Shown in pieces: positions 14,775 through 23,622 of a DNA stretch of 64,000 nt. Origin of the DNA: Dulcicalothrix desertica PCC 7102 (GTDB lineage: Bacteria > Cyanobacteriota > Cyanobacteriia > Cyanobacteriales > Nostocaceae). The DNA lies in NCBI RefSeq assembly GCF_003991905.1, contig NZ_RSCL01000003.1, positions 339,092-403,091 of the forward strand, written 5' to 3'. The position numbers and the translations under genes were made by a program. The first letter of the stretch is position 1; each line of letters opens with the position of its first letter. Below the pieces are notes generated by a model that saw only the letters and a program-made list of their open reading frames with translations, searched no databases and had not been told where the DNA came from.

Positions 14775-16190
14775 ATGACAATCGAATTAAAAGTATTAGG
14801 GGTTGACGTTTCTAAAAGTAGCGTTACAACTCACTTGATGGACTGCTATCCAACAGGTGGATTACGTTCTTACTGGGAAAAAACAAGGAATAAAAGTAGC
14901 ATTTTATATCCTACCTTTTTTTCTAATCCTGACGCCAGAAAGAAACAAAAAAGCGCTTATGACTTTGCTGATTACCTCAAGGAAATTAAACCAGATGTAG
15001 CTGTAATTGAACCGACTGGCAATCATTACAGCCGGATATGGGCATCGATTTTAACTGCACTTGGTATTAAGACGCTTTGGGTCGGTCACATTGAATTAAG
15101 GCGTTACCGAGGTAGCAAACACTTACCTAACAAAAGTGACCCTGCTGACGCTTTGGCTATGGCTGCATATCCCCATGATACTGACCATAAACATGAAAAT
15201 GGCGAATTAAATATGCGGTACTTTCTAATACATAGACCGGAATATATAGACCGCATTAGAGAGTTATGTCAGCAATTAGAACATTTGAACCGGGTACAGT
15301 CGCCAATTATTAATTACGCACGCCAATTACTCGCTTGGCAGTTCCCAGAAGTAGCCCATCGTAAGTCAGTATCAACGCGGCCAGGAGCGGCACCTCCATT
15401 ATGGAGTTGGCTTGCTCAACGCAGCGATATTGCTCCTGCTAGCAAAACCCGACTTAAAAACCTTTACGAAAAGTCTATTGCTGTAACTTATGGTATAAAA
15501 ATAGACTCAACATTGAGGCAACATGCTGAATGGTTATGTGATGTCTCTCTTAACGAACAAGCAATTGAAGCCGAACTGATGACGCTTGTGTGTTTAGATG
15601 AGTTCAAATTGTATAACAAAGTGTTTGATAAATTTGGCTTTGGTTTACGGGTAAGAGCGCGCTTACTATCACGAATTTACCCATTTGAGGCTTTTCTAAC
15701 CAATGGTAAACAACTAATTGAGTATGAAGTTAAGGAAGTTAAGAAGGTAGAGAAAGCGCGCGTCAACGGTAAAACAGTTGTTAAGCGTAGTCCTGGTGAT
15801 ACGAAAAGAGTCAAACGCAACCGCTCACGGGATGCATTCAAAATGAGGCTAGGCATGGGTACGGTACTGGAACAATCAGGGGATGAGTTAGTGGAAAAAA
15901 ATAGTGGTTCGGCACTGTGTCGTATGTCACTGTGGCAGTACGTATTATGCCAGGTTGAAACTGGGCGCCTACCCATCAACAACGTTACTGAAAAATTGCT
16001 TGATGCTTCTCTAAAGCTTAAAAACATAACTACGGAGCAAGGAAAAAAGTTACTCAACGGTAAGCATATGCAGAGCAAATTAATGTCAAAAGTAATACAT
16101 CTCTTGTTTCAGGAGTTACTACATGAACATTCAAATGCTCAAATTATCGAGCCTAACCAAGAAACTAATGTTTCAACGCAAACCACTTAA
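14775..16190 (+). CDS. IS110-like DEDD transposase, 471 aa
   Basis: The N-terminal RuvC-like domain shows the DEDD pattern: LGVDVSKSS (residue ~10, Asp), AVIEPTGNHY (about 77, Glu) and NKSDPADALAMAA (about 118-130, two Asp). The C-terminal half contains RLGMGTVLEQSG followed by KNSGSALCRMSLW, which matches the Transposase_20 region including its conserved SG/serine area. Known IS110 transposases use a serine nucleophile there and a bridge RNA to choose targets. At 471 residues it is longer than most (about 330-420), with a basic insertion at about 320-352. No terminal inverted repeats are expected for this family. It ends the phage-like region. Confidence 0.75.
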   Translation: MTIELKVLGVDVSKSSVTTHLMDCYPTGGLRSYWEKTRNKSSILYPTFFSNPDARKKQKSAYDFADYLKEIKPDVAVIEPTGNHYSRIWASILTALGIKTLWVGHIELRRYRGSKHLPNKSDPADALAMAAYPHDTDHKHENGELNMRYFLIHRPEYIDRIRELCQQLEHLNRVQSPIINYARQLLAWQFPEVAHRKSVSTRPGAAPPLWSWLAQRSDIAPASKTRLKNLYEKSIAVTYGIKIDSTLRQHAEWLCDVSLNEQAIEAELMTLVCLDEFKLYNKVFDKFGFGLRVRARLLSRIYPFEAFLTNGKQLIEYEVKEVKKVEKARVNGKTVVKRSPGDTKRVKRNRSRDAFKMRLGMGTVLEQSGDELVEKNSGSALCRMSLWQYVLCQVETGRLPINNVTEKLLDASLKLKNITTEQGKKLLNGKHMQSKLMSKVIHLLFQELLHEHSNAQIIEPNQETNVSTQTT

Positions 16191-16270
16191 GGCGCCACTA
16201 ATTTATATTTGGTGGAGACGTTACACACCATCAGAGTTCATCTGTATCTCTGATGCTTAAGGTGCCACTA
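16186..16270. repeat. 15-bp direct repeat bracketing the transposase 3' end
   Basis: CTTAAGGCGCCACTA (16186-16200, spanning the transposase stop) and CTTAAGGTGCCACTA (16256-16270) differ at one base and lie 70 bases apart. Between them is a 7-base hairpin (ATCAGAG and CTCTGAT). They could mark the right end of the IS110-like unit or a recombination footprint. Confidence 0.5.
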
Positions 16271-16301
16271 CACACGTAGAGAAAATGATACTTAATAATT
16301 T

Positions 16302-16328
16302 AATCCCCCAACCCACGGGGGATTTTTT
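16302..16328 (+). terminator. Intrinsic terminator after the transposase region
   Basis: AATCCCCC and GGGGGATT arms around a short loop are followed by TTTTT. It separates the mobile region from the chromosomal FAD oxidoreductase gene at 16413. Confidence 0.85.
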
Positions 16329-16412
16329 AGCATTTGGGGAAACTTGTTAGACTGAACCTTAATTGAATGCTACCTTCTTTGTTGTGAGTGAGAAGCAACA
16401 ACTAGGGGTTAT

Positions 16413-18446
16413 ATGGATTGTATCAAAACTGTATCGCAGTTATCACTTGTTTGTTTAACGCTTGTTTCCAATATACTGGCGCCATTTTCAAGCATAGCGG
16501 CGCCTCCTCGCAATCCAGATAGAACAGTAAACTGTGATATTTTGGTTGCTGGTGGGGGTCTTTCGGGAGCAGCGACAGCTTATGAAGCGTTACTTTTGGG
16601 AAAAACAGTATGTTTGACGGAAATTACCGACTGGTTGGGAGGTCAAATTTCTTCGCAGGGTACTTCTGCTTTAGATGAACGTCCTACGCAGCGAGCTAAA
16701 CAATTTTACTCGCGCGGTTATTTAGATTTACGTAACCGTATTGAAAAACGTTACAAAGGGGATATTAACCCTGGTGACTGCTGGGTAAGTGATGCTTGTT
16801 TTTTACCTAAAGATGGACATGAACTTCTGACGGCAATGCTTAGAGATGCAGCATCGCGCGGTAGAGGTAAGCTGGAGTGGTTCCCAAATACAGTAATTAA
16901 AGAATTAGAAAAAAGTAGTGATGGTAAAATTATTGATAGTGTTTATGCTATTCAACATCAACCAGCTAAAGGCGCCCCACCTATAAATGCATCCACACTA
17001 TCGCAGAATATTGAAGATGCATATAAGTACGAAAACTCCGCGCGTCTGACTAAAACTATTATTAGGTTCAACCCTAAACAAACCAAAATAGCTAATAATG
17101 CTCCCAGATGGTACGTTGTAGATACTACCGAAACAGGAGAACTAATTGGTCTTGCTGATGTTCCGTACCGTTTGGGTATTGACCCCCTATCTTATTTAGA
17201 ACCTTCTTCTTCAAGTACGACCAACGACCAATACTGTACTCAAGGGTTTACTTATACCTTTGCAATGGAGTCAACTAAAGACGCACAACCGCAAACCAAA
17301 CCGGCTTACTACGACCAATATGCACCATACTTTAGCTACGAATTAAAGCGACTAGCTGATTTTGATTTGGTGTTTACATATCGTCGCATTTGGAGTCCTG
17401 GTGAAGGCAAACCAAAAACATTCGGTGGTGTTAAATTTACAACTCCTACACCAAATGATATTTCGATGCAAAACTGGACTTGGGGTAATGACTACCGTCC
17501 AGGTACCGCAAAAGATAATTTAATTTATACAAAGTCACAGTTACAAGCGACCGGGCAGCTAAACCCAGGTGGTTGGATGGGTGGACTGCGAACTGAGGCA
17601 TTGAGTAAAGGTGAGGAAAAGGCTTTTTCTTATTATTATTGGCTAGTAGCGGGTACTACCGACTCTCAACTTGGTGATGGTGTAAAAGTCCCAGTACCTA
17701 ACAACCGCTTTTTATCAGGTTTTAATTCCCCTATGGGAACCGCGCATGGGTTATCCAAATATCCTTACATGCGGGAAGGGAGACGAATTATTGGGCGCCC
17801 TTCTTGGGGACAACCGGAAGGTTTTACAATTGCGGAAATAGATATATCACGACGCGACTATAGTGAAGAATACTATCGTACAACATTGCCTGCTGATATG
17901 TACCGGAGGTTACGCGCGGCACTGGCAGGGTTAGAAGCAGCATCGGTACTATCTGGAAAAGTTGACCCAAATAAAGCCATGCGGAGAACTCGTTCTACGG
18001 TATTCCCTGACTCTATAGGTATAGGACATTACGCCATAGACTTTCACCCATGTATGGAAAAAAGCCCACCAGAAGCTCCAGGCAACCGCGAACGTCCCGG
18101 AGAAAGACGAGGCGCCGGACAAGCATATCCATTCCAAATAGCACTGCGGGCAATGATACCTCAAAAAATCGATAACTTAATAGTCGGTGGTAAAAGTATT
18201 GCTACAAGCCATATAGCTGCTGCTGCCTATAGAGTACACTCATTTGAATGGTCAGCAGGCGCCGCCGCAGGAACCGTGGTAGCATTTTCGTTAAAAAACG
18301 GAATAGCACCTTATCAAATGGTCGATGACCTACCAAGAGCAGAACCACAACTATTACAGCTACAACAGATGTTAAAACGAAACGGCAACCCCACCGCTTT
18401 CCCCGACACATCAATATTTAACCAAAACTGGCAAGACTGGAAATAA
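16413..18446 (+). CDS. Secreted FAD-dependent oxidoreductase, 677 aa
   Basis: A signal peptide (residues 1-30, hydrophobic core ending SIAAPP) is followed by a Rossmann FAD-binding motif CDILVAGGGLSGAA (41-54) and LTEITDWLGGQISSQG (68-83), typical of the FAD_oxidored family of large periplasmic or outer-surface oxidoreductases. The C-terminal VGGKSIATSHIAAAAYR, then GAAAGT, also matches the FAD-closing part of the family. The substrate is unknown. The gene stands alone behind the terminator at 16302 and ends at a dispersed palindrome at 18448. Periplasmic location is inferred from the signal sequence. Confidence 0.85.
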   Translation: MDCIKTVSQLSLVCLTLVSNILAPFSSIAAPPRNPDRTVNCDILVAGGGLSGAATAYEALLLGKTVCLTEITDWLGGQISSQGTSALDERPTQRAKQFYSRGYLDLRNRIEKRYKGDINPGDCWVSDACFLPKDGHELLTAMLRDAASRGRGKLEWFPNTVIKELEKSSDGKIIDSVYAIQHQPAKGAPPINASTLSQNIEDAYKYENSARLTKTIIRFNPKQTKIANNAPRWYVVDTTETGELIGLADVPYRLGIDPLSYLEPSSSSTTNDQYCTQGFTYTFAMESTKDAQPQTKPAYYDQYAPYFSYELKRLADFDLVFTYRRIWSPGEGKPKTFGGVKFTTPTPNDISMQNWTWGNDYRPGTAKDNLIYTKSQLQATGQLNPGGWMGGLRTEALSKGEEKAFSYYYWLVAGTTDSQLGDGVKVPVPNNRFLSGFNSPMGTAHGLSKYPYMREGRRIIGRPSWGQPEGFTIAEIDISRRDYSEEYYRTTLPADMYRRLRAALAGLEAASVLSGKVDPNKAMRRTRSTVFPDSIGIGHYAIDFHPCMEKSPPEAPGNRERPGERRGAGQAYPFQIALRAMIPQKIDNLIVGGKSIATSHIAAAAYRVHSFEWSAGAAAGTVVAFSLKNGIAPYQMVDDLPRAEPQLLQLQQMLKRNGNPTAFPDTSIFNQNWQDWK

Positions 18447-18447
18447 T

Positions 18448-18480
18448 CTCTTGTGGGATGGGCATCCTTGCCCGTCCCAT
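18448..18480. repeat. Dispersed GGGCATCC palindrome (copy 1)
   Basis: CTCTTGTGGGATGGGCATCC followed by its inverse, GGGCAAGGATGCCC type. It lies directly after the FAD oxidoreductase stop. Other copies occur at 24214, 24406, 29313, 40913, 51011, 53187 and 58348, mostly just after or between genes. Confidence 0.8.
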
Positions 18481-18552
18481 AGTCCAGGAATGAACTAAAC
18501 TAGTTATTTGTAGTTGTAAATTTGGAAAACACCAAAAGGCAAAATTTTACTT

Positions 18553-18876
18553 ATGGTTACAAGACTCTTCTCGGTTTACGGCATGGCGCCTGCACCTACT
18601 GTAACTCCTGAAAGGTCTAGTCAAGTCGTTAGCAAACCTTATCCGAACTATAAAGTAATTGTTTTAAACGATGACTTTAACACCTTTCAGCATGTAGCTG
18701 AATGTTTGATGAAATACATTCCTGGTATGACTGGTGATCTTGCTTGGGACTTAACGAACCAAGTACATTACGAAGGTCTTGCCACAGTTTGGACTGGTCC
18801 CTTAGAACAAGCAGAACTATACCACCAGCAATTACGTCGTGCTGGTTTAACAATGGCGCCCTTAGAAGCAGCTTAA
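18553..18876 (+). CDS. clpS: ClpS adaptor (ClpS2-like), N-degron recognition
   Basis: The conserved ClpS core is at about residues 33-100: YKVIVLNDDFNTFQHVAECL, then QVHYEGLATVWTGPLEQAELY and HQQLRRAGL. The Asn-Asp-Asp pair near residues 39-41 binds the alpha-amino group of N-degron substrates and hands them to the ClpC/ClpAP protease. The alternative core residues (FNTFQ instead of the YTTM/YNPM of ClpS1) are those of the second cyanobacterial paralogue. ATG 18583 is a possible shorter start. It is 8 bases upstream of the DUF2103 gene, probably co-transcribed. Confidence 0.85.
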   Translation: MVTRLFSVYGMAPAPTVTPERSSQVVSKPYPNYKVIVLNDDFNTFQHVAECLMKYIPGMTGDLAWDLTNQVHYEGLATVWTGPLEQAELYHQQLRRAGLTMAPLEAA

Positions 18877-18884
18877 ATAAAACA

Positions 18885-19178
18885 ATGGAAAAACCCTCCC
18901 CTGGCAGACTAGTCTGGAACCACTCTACCCATATACCGGGACTAATACCAATATTAGAACGTCTATGTAAACAAGACGGTATTGTTACCGTTACTCCGGG
19001 TGTCATTGGACGTTCTAAAGGTCACTGCCCTAGTCTGCAAATACGTATCTCAGTGCCGATACGGGGAGGTTTTAAAACCATTGCCCGTCAAGGGAAAACC
19101 GTACAAGAAGTATTTATTTTAACCGAGCTAGAAAAAGAACAGTTAGAGAGCGCAATCGCTATAGCAATGAGAAAGTAG
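18885..19178 (+). CDS. DUF2103 family protein, 97 aa
   Basis: A 97-residue protein beginning at ATG 18885, 8 bases after clpS; a longer upstream frame overlaps clpS and is unlikely. The sequence GRLVWNHSTHIPGLIPIL and TPGVIGRSKGHCP are hallmarks of a small, nearly universal cyanobacterial family (DUF2103), suggested to bind metal through His and Cys. Biochemical function is unknown. The conserved linkage to clpS here may be meaningful. Confidence 0.7.
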   Translation: MEKPSPGRLVWNHSTHIPGLIPILERLCKQDGIVTVTPGVIGRSKGHCPSLQIRISVPIRGGFKTIARQGKTVQEVFILTELEKEQLESAIAIAMRK

Positions 19179-19191
19179 TAATTACTATTAA

Positions 19192-19515
19192 TTACTCTTC
19201 AACTTCTTCGTGGACTGCAAATTTGTGTAGCGGTAAACTTACAATGCACGAAAATGTTAAGAAATATGACAAAGCTGTTGTAATTTTTAGTGTCGTAGTT
19301 ACATTTTCCCAGTCAGGAAGAACAAGCTTTTGAATACCGAAAGCTATGCAGTATACTAGCCAATAAGTAAAGCTCATTCTAAACAAGATTCGCTCGGTTT
19401 CTATCGCTTCGTTCTCTTCTGGCTTCACGTTCCAAAGTAGCGCTAATCCTGCGACACAAGCTATAAAAGACAGTGCAACAACAAACTCATGGCAAAGTAA
19501 ACTTGATAAACACAT
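19192..19515 (-). CDS. Small multi-pass membrane protein, 107 aa
   Basis: Three hydrophobic segments (about residues 10-28, 45-64 and 78-98) and an acidic C-terminal tail (AVHEEVEE). Convergent with DUF2103, 13 bases apart. No family recognised; an inner- or thylakoid-membrane protein of unknown role. Confidence 0.6.
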   Translation of the reverse strand: MCLSSLLCHEFVVALSFIACVAGLALLWNVKPEENEAIETERILFRMSFTYWLVYCIAFGIQKLVLPDWENVTTTLKITTALSYFLTFSCIVSLPLHKFAVHEEVEE

Positions 19516-19685
19516 TTTTACTTATCCTAATTTTTCTGATTTTTTATCAGTCTATAGGATGATAGTTTCAAACACCAAAAAATAGTTACAAACTGCAATA
19601 TTTAGTTAAATAACTATAAATATCCCTAATAAAATAATTCACCATTCGTCAAGCTTATAAGAAAGACCTTCACATTAATTAACTT

Positions 19686-19713
19686 GGCAGCGGATACAAC
19701 GGATGTAACGGAT
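19686..19713. repeat. Copy of the CGGATGTAACGGAT repeat
   Basis: GGCAGCGGATACAACGGATG and continuation; an inverted partner lies at 19828-19857 and a direct copy at 23478-23505. The pair at 19.7-19.86 kb can form a long stem with a loop of about 110 bases just before the peroxiredoxin start. Confidence 0.7.
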
Positions 19714-19827
19714 GAGAAACCGGGAATATGAGTCGATAACCTGTGATAGAAACGAAGATTTTGTCTAGAAACCCGGTTTCTTTGGATGAATCTGTTACCA
19801 ACAAAGACTTATTATATAGAATCAACC

Positions 19828-19857
19828 ATCCGTTACATCCGTTCATCATCCGTTGCC
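19828..19857. repeat. Inverted copy of the CGGATGTAACGGAT repeat
   Basis: The reverse-oriented partner of 19686-19713, ending one base before the ATG of the peroxiredoxin gene at 19859. It could hide or expose the ribosome site in the leader if paired with the first copy. The intervening 19714-19827 holds one AGAAACCCGGTTTCT palindrome (19767-19781). Confidence 0.65.
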
Positions 19858-19858
19858 A

Positions 19859-20338
19859 ATGAGTGATATTCTTCAACCTGGACAAAACGCTCCCTCATTC
19901 TCGGCGCCAAATCAAAATGGCGAAACAGTCAGTCTCAGTGATTTTGAAGGTAAATGGCTGGTAATATACTTTTATCCAAAGGACGACACACCTGGTTGCA
20001 CTACCGAAGCTAAAGATTTTAGTGCTTACGTTGACGACTTTAGTAAGTTGGGAGCATCGATAATAGGGGTTAGTACCGACTCTCAGAAGTCTCACTGTAA
20101 GTTCATCGATAAACATAATTTGACTATTACGCTACTAAGTGACCCAGAACATCAAGTAGCTGATGCTTTTAGTGTATGGCGCCTGAAAAAGTTTATGGGT
20201 AAAGAATACATGGGTATTGAGCGCTCAACGTTCATAGTATCTCCCGACCAGAAAATTGCTTATACTTGGACAAAAGTTAAAACTAAAGACCATGCACAAA
20301 CAGTTCTTACGCGCCTTCAGGCTTTAGTTAATCAGTAA
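19859..20338 (+). CDS. bcp: Thiol peroxiredoxin, PrxQ/BCP family
   Basis: A 159-residue peroxidase that reduces hydrogen peroxide and organic peroxides with electrons from thioredoxin. The peroxidatic Cys is C47 in TPGCTTEAKDF. Canonical PrxQ has a resolving Cys five residues later, but that position is Lys here; Cys80 (SHCKF) is the only other cysteine and may take that role. ATG 19859 is preferred; it is hard against the repeat copy at 19828-19857. It is followed 3 bases later by the aldehyde dehydrogenase gene, so the two form an operon, perhaps for peroxide and aldehyde clearance. Confidence 0.9.
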   Translation: MSDILQPGQNAPSFSAPNQNGETVSLSDFEGKWLVIYFYPKDDTPGCTTEAKDFSAYVDDFSKLGASIIGVSTDSQKSHCKFIDKHNLTITLLSDPEHQVADAFSVWRLKKFMGKEYMGIERSTFIVSPDQKIAYTWTKVKTKDHAQTVLTRLQALVNQ

Positions 20339-20341
20339 TTA

Positions 20342-21766
20342 ATGGAAAAATCAATCGAAGTTCGTAACCCCAGGACAGGGAAATTTGACTACGTAATAAT
20401 ACCGCCTCCTCAGAAGCTTTTGGCACAACAATGTCAACGAATGCGGAGGGCACAAGTGCGTTGGTTTACTCTGGGAATAGAAGGACGAATAGAGGCGTTA
20501 CAAAGCTGGAAACAATATATTATCAAAGCACGTGAGAAGTTAATCGATGCTTTAATTGTTGACACTGGGCGATTATCTATGTCAGTGTTTGAGGTTGACT
20601 GGTTAATTGCTAGCATCGACCGTTGGTGTATGAAGGCGCCAAGATTATTGCGCGTAAATGAGTATGATACTTCGGTTAGCTACATTAACTTACAGCAAAC
20701 AGCAGAACCATATCCTTTAGTAGGAGTTATTAGTCCGTGGAGTTTTCCATTACTGCTATCTACAGTTGATACTGTTCCTGCATTGCTAGCTGGATGTGCG
20801 GTTATTGTAAAACCCAGTGAAATTGCTCCCAGATTTATGGCGCCTTTGCAAGCTACACTCAATAACATTCCTCAACTACGCGATGTTCTTAGTTTTGTGG
20901 AAGGTGGCGAAGAAACTGGAGCTTTTTTGCTCGAATGCGTCGATGTGATATGTTTCACAGGTAATATAGAAACAGGACGAAGCGTATTTGAAACAGCAGC
21001 AGAACAATTTATTCCAGCTTATTTAGAGTTAGGTGGCAAAGATCCAGCAATAGTTTTAGAATCTGCCGATTTAGACTTAGCAACATCCGCGATATTATGG
21101 GGAGCAGTGGTTAACAGTGGACAATCATGTAACTCGATAGAACGAATTTATGTAGCTTCCTCAATCTTCGAGAAATTTTACCATCAACTCATAACCAAAG
21201 CGCATAAGCTGCAATTTGCATACCCAACGATTGAAAGTGGCGAACTTGGACCAATCATCGCCGCCAAACAAGCTATAATTATTTCCGAACATTTACAAGA
21301 TGCAAAAGTTGCGGGAGCAGTAATTCATTGTGGTGGAATAGAAAACATTAATGGTGGTTGGTGGTGTCGTCCGACAGTATTAACAGAAGTTGACCACACA
21401 ATGAAAGTAATGACCGAAGAAACCTTTGGACCAATCATGCCCGTAATGGCATTTAAAACTGTCTCTGAAGCGATAAACTTAGCAAACGACTCAATATATG
21501 GTAACGGCGCCGCAGTATTTGCACAAGAAGAACAAGAAGCTTCTTTAGTAGCACAGCATATACACACCAGCACAGTCAGTATAAACGATGCCAGCCTAGC
21601 CATAGCCATCCCCGAAGGAGAAACAAATGCATTTAAATTTTCAGGAATAGGAGAAAAACGTTTCGGCGCCGCCGGCTTAACAAGATTTTTATGTAAAAAA
21701 AACCTATTCATCAAAACCAAACCCATCCACAACCCCTGGTGGTTTAATAACCCAATGGACTCGTAA
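20342..21766 (+). CDS. NAD(P)-dependent aldehyde dehydrogenase, 474 aa
   Basis: A full-length ALDH-superfamily enzyme oxidising an aldehyde to an acid. Visible motifs: PWSFPLLL near residue 130 (cofactor region), KPSEIAP near 158, YLELGGKDPAIVL with the general-base Glu near 228, and NSGQSCNS with the nucleophilic Cys near 263. The C-terminal region ends with GIGEKRFGAAGLTRF. The substrate cannot be read from sequence. It directly follows bcp (3 bases), and a stem-loop repeat array follows its stop. Confidence 0.85.
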   Translation: MEKSIEVRNPRTGKFDYVIIPPPQKLLAQQCQRMRRAQVRWFTLGIEGRIEALQSWKQYIIKAREKLIDALIVDTGRLSMSVFEVDWLIASIDRWCMKAPRLLRVNEYDTSVSYINLQQTAEPYPLVGVISPWSFPLLLSTVDTVPALLAGCAVIVKPSEIAPRFMAPLQATLNNIPQLRDVLSFVEGGEETGAFLLECVDVICFTGNIETGRSVFETAAEQFIPAYLELGGKDPAIVLESADLDLATSAILWGAVVNSGQSCNSIERIYVASSIFEKFYHQLITKAHKLQFAYPTIESGELGPIIAAKQAIIISEHLQDAKVAGAVIHCGGIENINGGWWCRPTVLTEVDHTMKVMTEETFGPIMPVMAFKTVSEAINLANDSIYGNGAAVFAQEEQEASLVAQHIHTSTVSINDASLAIAIPEGETNAFKFSGIGEKRFGAAGLTRFLCKKNLFIKTKPIHNPWWFNNPMDS

Positions 21767-21780
21767 CTGTTGAATTTCGA

Positions 21781-21862
21781 TCCCCCCCAACCCCCCCTTA
21801 ATAAGGGGGGGCTAAGAATAACCCTCTTGTCCCCCCCTTATTAAGGGGGGCTAGGGGGGATT
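21781..21862. repeat. CCCCCCTTAATAAGGGGGG palindrome array
   Basis: Two near-identical palindromes with C6/G6 arms around TTAATAA or TTATTAA, separated by about 35 bases, after the aldehyde dehydrogenase stop. Similar sequences occur at 36076-36155 and 60284-60312. Strong hairpins at gene ends can serve as terminators or transcript-stabilising structures. Confidence 0.75.
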
Positions 21863-21993
21863 ATAATTTGTGACAAAACCCTAAAATTAATGACATAGAC
21901 CACTAATGCTCCATGTCATAAAATTTGGCGAGTTGAATAAACGAACCGCAAAGGAAGACTTAAGAACAGATAACACTAATAACCTTATTTACC

Positions 21994-23388
21994 ATGTCAA
22001 AATCAGAAAAAGTAAATTTCTCCACACCTAGCGGTTTCCCCGAATTCCTGCCCACAGAAAAACGGTTGGAAGTATATTTGCTTGATATAATTCGTCGAGT
22101 ATACGAAAGCTACGGCTTTACACCAATTGAAACACCCGCTGTAGAACGGTTAGAAGTACTACAAGCCAAAGGCAACCAAGGCGACAACATCATCTACGGA
22201 ATCTCCCCAATATTACCTCCCAACCGTCAAGAAGAAAAAGACAAAGCCGAAAAAGGCAGCGAAACAGGTTCAGAAGCGCGCGCGTTAAAATTTGACCAAA
22301 CAGTACCCTTAGCTGCATACATCGCGCGTCACCTCAACGACCTAACGTTTCCCTTTGCACGCTACCAAATGGACTTAGTATTTCGCGGTGAACGTGCCAA
22401 AGATGGACGCTTTCGGTCATTTCGTCAATGCGATATCGATGTAGTCGGGCGCCGGGAATTAAGTTTACTGTATGATGCCCAAATGCCAGCAATTATCACA
22501 GAGATATTTGAGGCAATAAATATTGGTGATTTTCTAATTCGTATCAACAACCGTAAAATACTTACTGGATTTTTCCAATCAGTTGGAGTAGAAGCAAGTA
22601 AAATCAAAGCCTGTATCGGTATAATTGACAACTTGGAGAAGATAGGCGAAGCGAAAGTAAAGCAAGAATTAGATAAAGAAGGTATTGCCACTGAAGGTAT
22701 TGATAAAATTATTGAGTTTATTAAAATTAAAGGTTCAGTCACAGAGATGCTTGATAAATTAAAGCATCTAAGTGACTCAATGCCTGAAGCAGAACAAGTT
22801 AAATTAGGTGTAACCGAACTAGAAACAGTTATTAATGGAGTTCGTAATTTAGGCGTCGCAGAAAATAGATATTGTATAGATTTATCAATCGCACGGGGAT
22901 TAGATTACTATACAGGAACAGTTTACGAAACCAGTTTAATTGGACATGAAGCGCTAGGCAGTATTTGTTCCGGTGGTAGATATGAAGAATTAGTAGGGGT
23001 ATTTCTAGGTGAGAAAATGCCAGGTGTTGGTATTTCCATAGGTTTAACTCGCTTAATAAGTCGTTTACTCAAAGCTGGTATTCTTTCACCCTTACCCGCA
23101 ACACCTGCTCAAGTTATGGTAGTCAACATGCAGGATGATTTAATGCCTGTATATTTAGACGTATCACAGAAACTACGCAAAGCAGGACTTAATGTAATTA
23201 CAAGTTTTGACCAGCAAAAGCTAGGTAAACAATTTCAATTGGCAGAAAAACAAGGAATTCAATTTTGTGTAATTATCGGTTCTGAAGAAGCGCAACAGCA
23301 AAAAGCTGCATTGAAGAACTTAAAGACGCGCGCACAAATAGATGTCGCAATTAATGAGCTAGCTGCTGAAATTCAAAAACAACTTTAG
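21994..23388 (+). CDS. hisS: Histidine--tRNA ligase
   Basis: Class II aminoacyl-tRNA synthetase that charges tRNA-His. Length 464 residues is usual for the cyanobacterial type. Motif 1 region FPEFLPTEKRLEVYLLDIIRR (residues 15-35), motif 2 FRGERAKDGRFRSFRQCDIDVVG near 130-152, the histidine-specific ARGLDYYTGTVYE near 302-314 and motif 3 GVGISIGLTRL near 345-355 are visible. The anticodon-binding domain (about 370-464) is complete. The gene is a single transcription unit by position, with a repeat array on both sides. Confidence 0.95.
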   Translation: MSKSEKVNFSTPSGFPEFLPTEKRLEVYLLDIIRRVYESYGFTPIETPAVERLEVLQAKGNQGDNIIYGISPILPPNRQEEKDKAEKGSETGSEARALKFDQTVPLAAYIARHLNDLTFPFARYQMDLVFRGERAKDGRFRSFRQCDIDVVGRRELSLLYDAQMPAIITEIFEAINIGDFLIRINNRKILTGFFQSVGVEASKIKACIGIIDNLEKIGEAKVKQELDKEGIATEGIDKIIEFIKIKGSVTEMLDKLKHLSDSMPEAEQVKLGVTELETVINGVRNLGVAENRYCIDLSIARGLDYYTGTVYETSLIGHEALGSICSGGRYEELVGVFLGEKMPGVGISIGLTRLISRLLKAGILSPLPATPAQVMVVNMQDDLMPVYLDVSQKLRKAGLNVITSFDQQKLGKQFQLAEKQGIQFCVIIGSEEAQQQKAALKNLKTRAQIDVAINELAAEIQKQL

Positions 23389-23392
23389 CTCA

Positions 23393-23458
23393 AGAAACCT
23401 GGTTTCTTCTCCACTGAACACCACAATCTTCACCATTACCAAAAGAAACCAGGTTTCT
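23393..23458. repeat. 66-bp dispersed element with two palindromes 51 bp apart (copy A)
   Basis: AGAAACCTGGTTTCT (23393-23407) and AGAAACCAGGTTTCT (23444-23458) start exactly 51 bases apart. Copies B (35427-35492) and C (49210-49275) have the same spacing; a lone palindrome is at 19767-19781. It starts immediately after the hisS stop codon. Confidence 0.8.
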
Positions 23459-23477
23459 CACTGCAAACGAATAAACT

Positions 23478-23505
23478 GGCAACGGATACAACGGATGTAA
23501 CGGAT
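23478..23505. repeat. CGGATGTAACGGAT repeat copy
   Basis: GGCAACGGATACAACGGATG and continuation, a near-identical direct copy of 19686-19713. It lies in the hisS-to-antitoxin gap (23389-23622), which otherwise has no gene. Confidence 0.7.
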
Positions 23506-23622
23506 AAGTTATTTGTTACAAACAGATATTGGTTATTTAAGTTTTGTTTATGAAACTAGACAAAATCCATATCCAATAGATGAAGAATACTAAAATTTAC
23601 CCGGTTAATGAGGGCTAGCTAA

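Noticed and set aside
15677-16078. Minus-strand frame of 133 codons
   Set aside because: Antisense shadow of the IS110-like transposase.
21325-21732. Minus-strand frame of 135 codons
   Set aside because: Antisense shadow of the aldehyde dehydrogenase gene.
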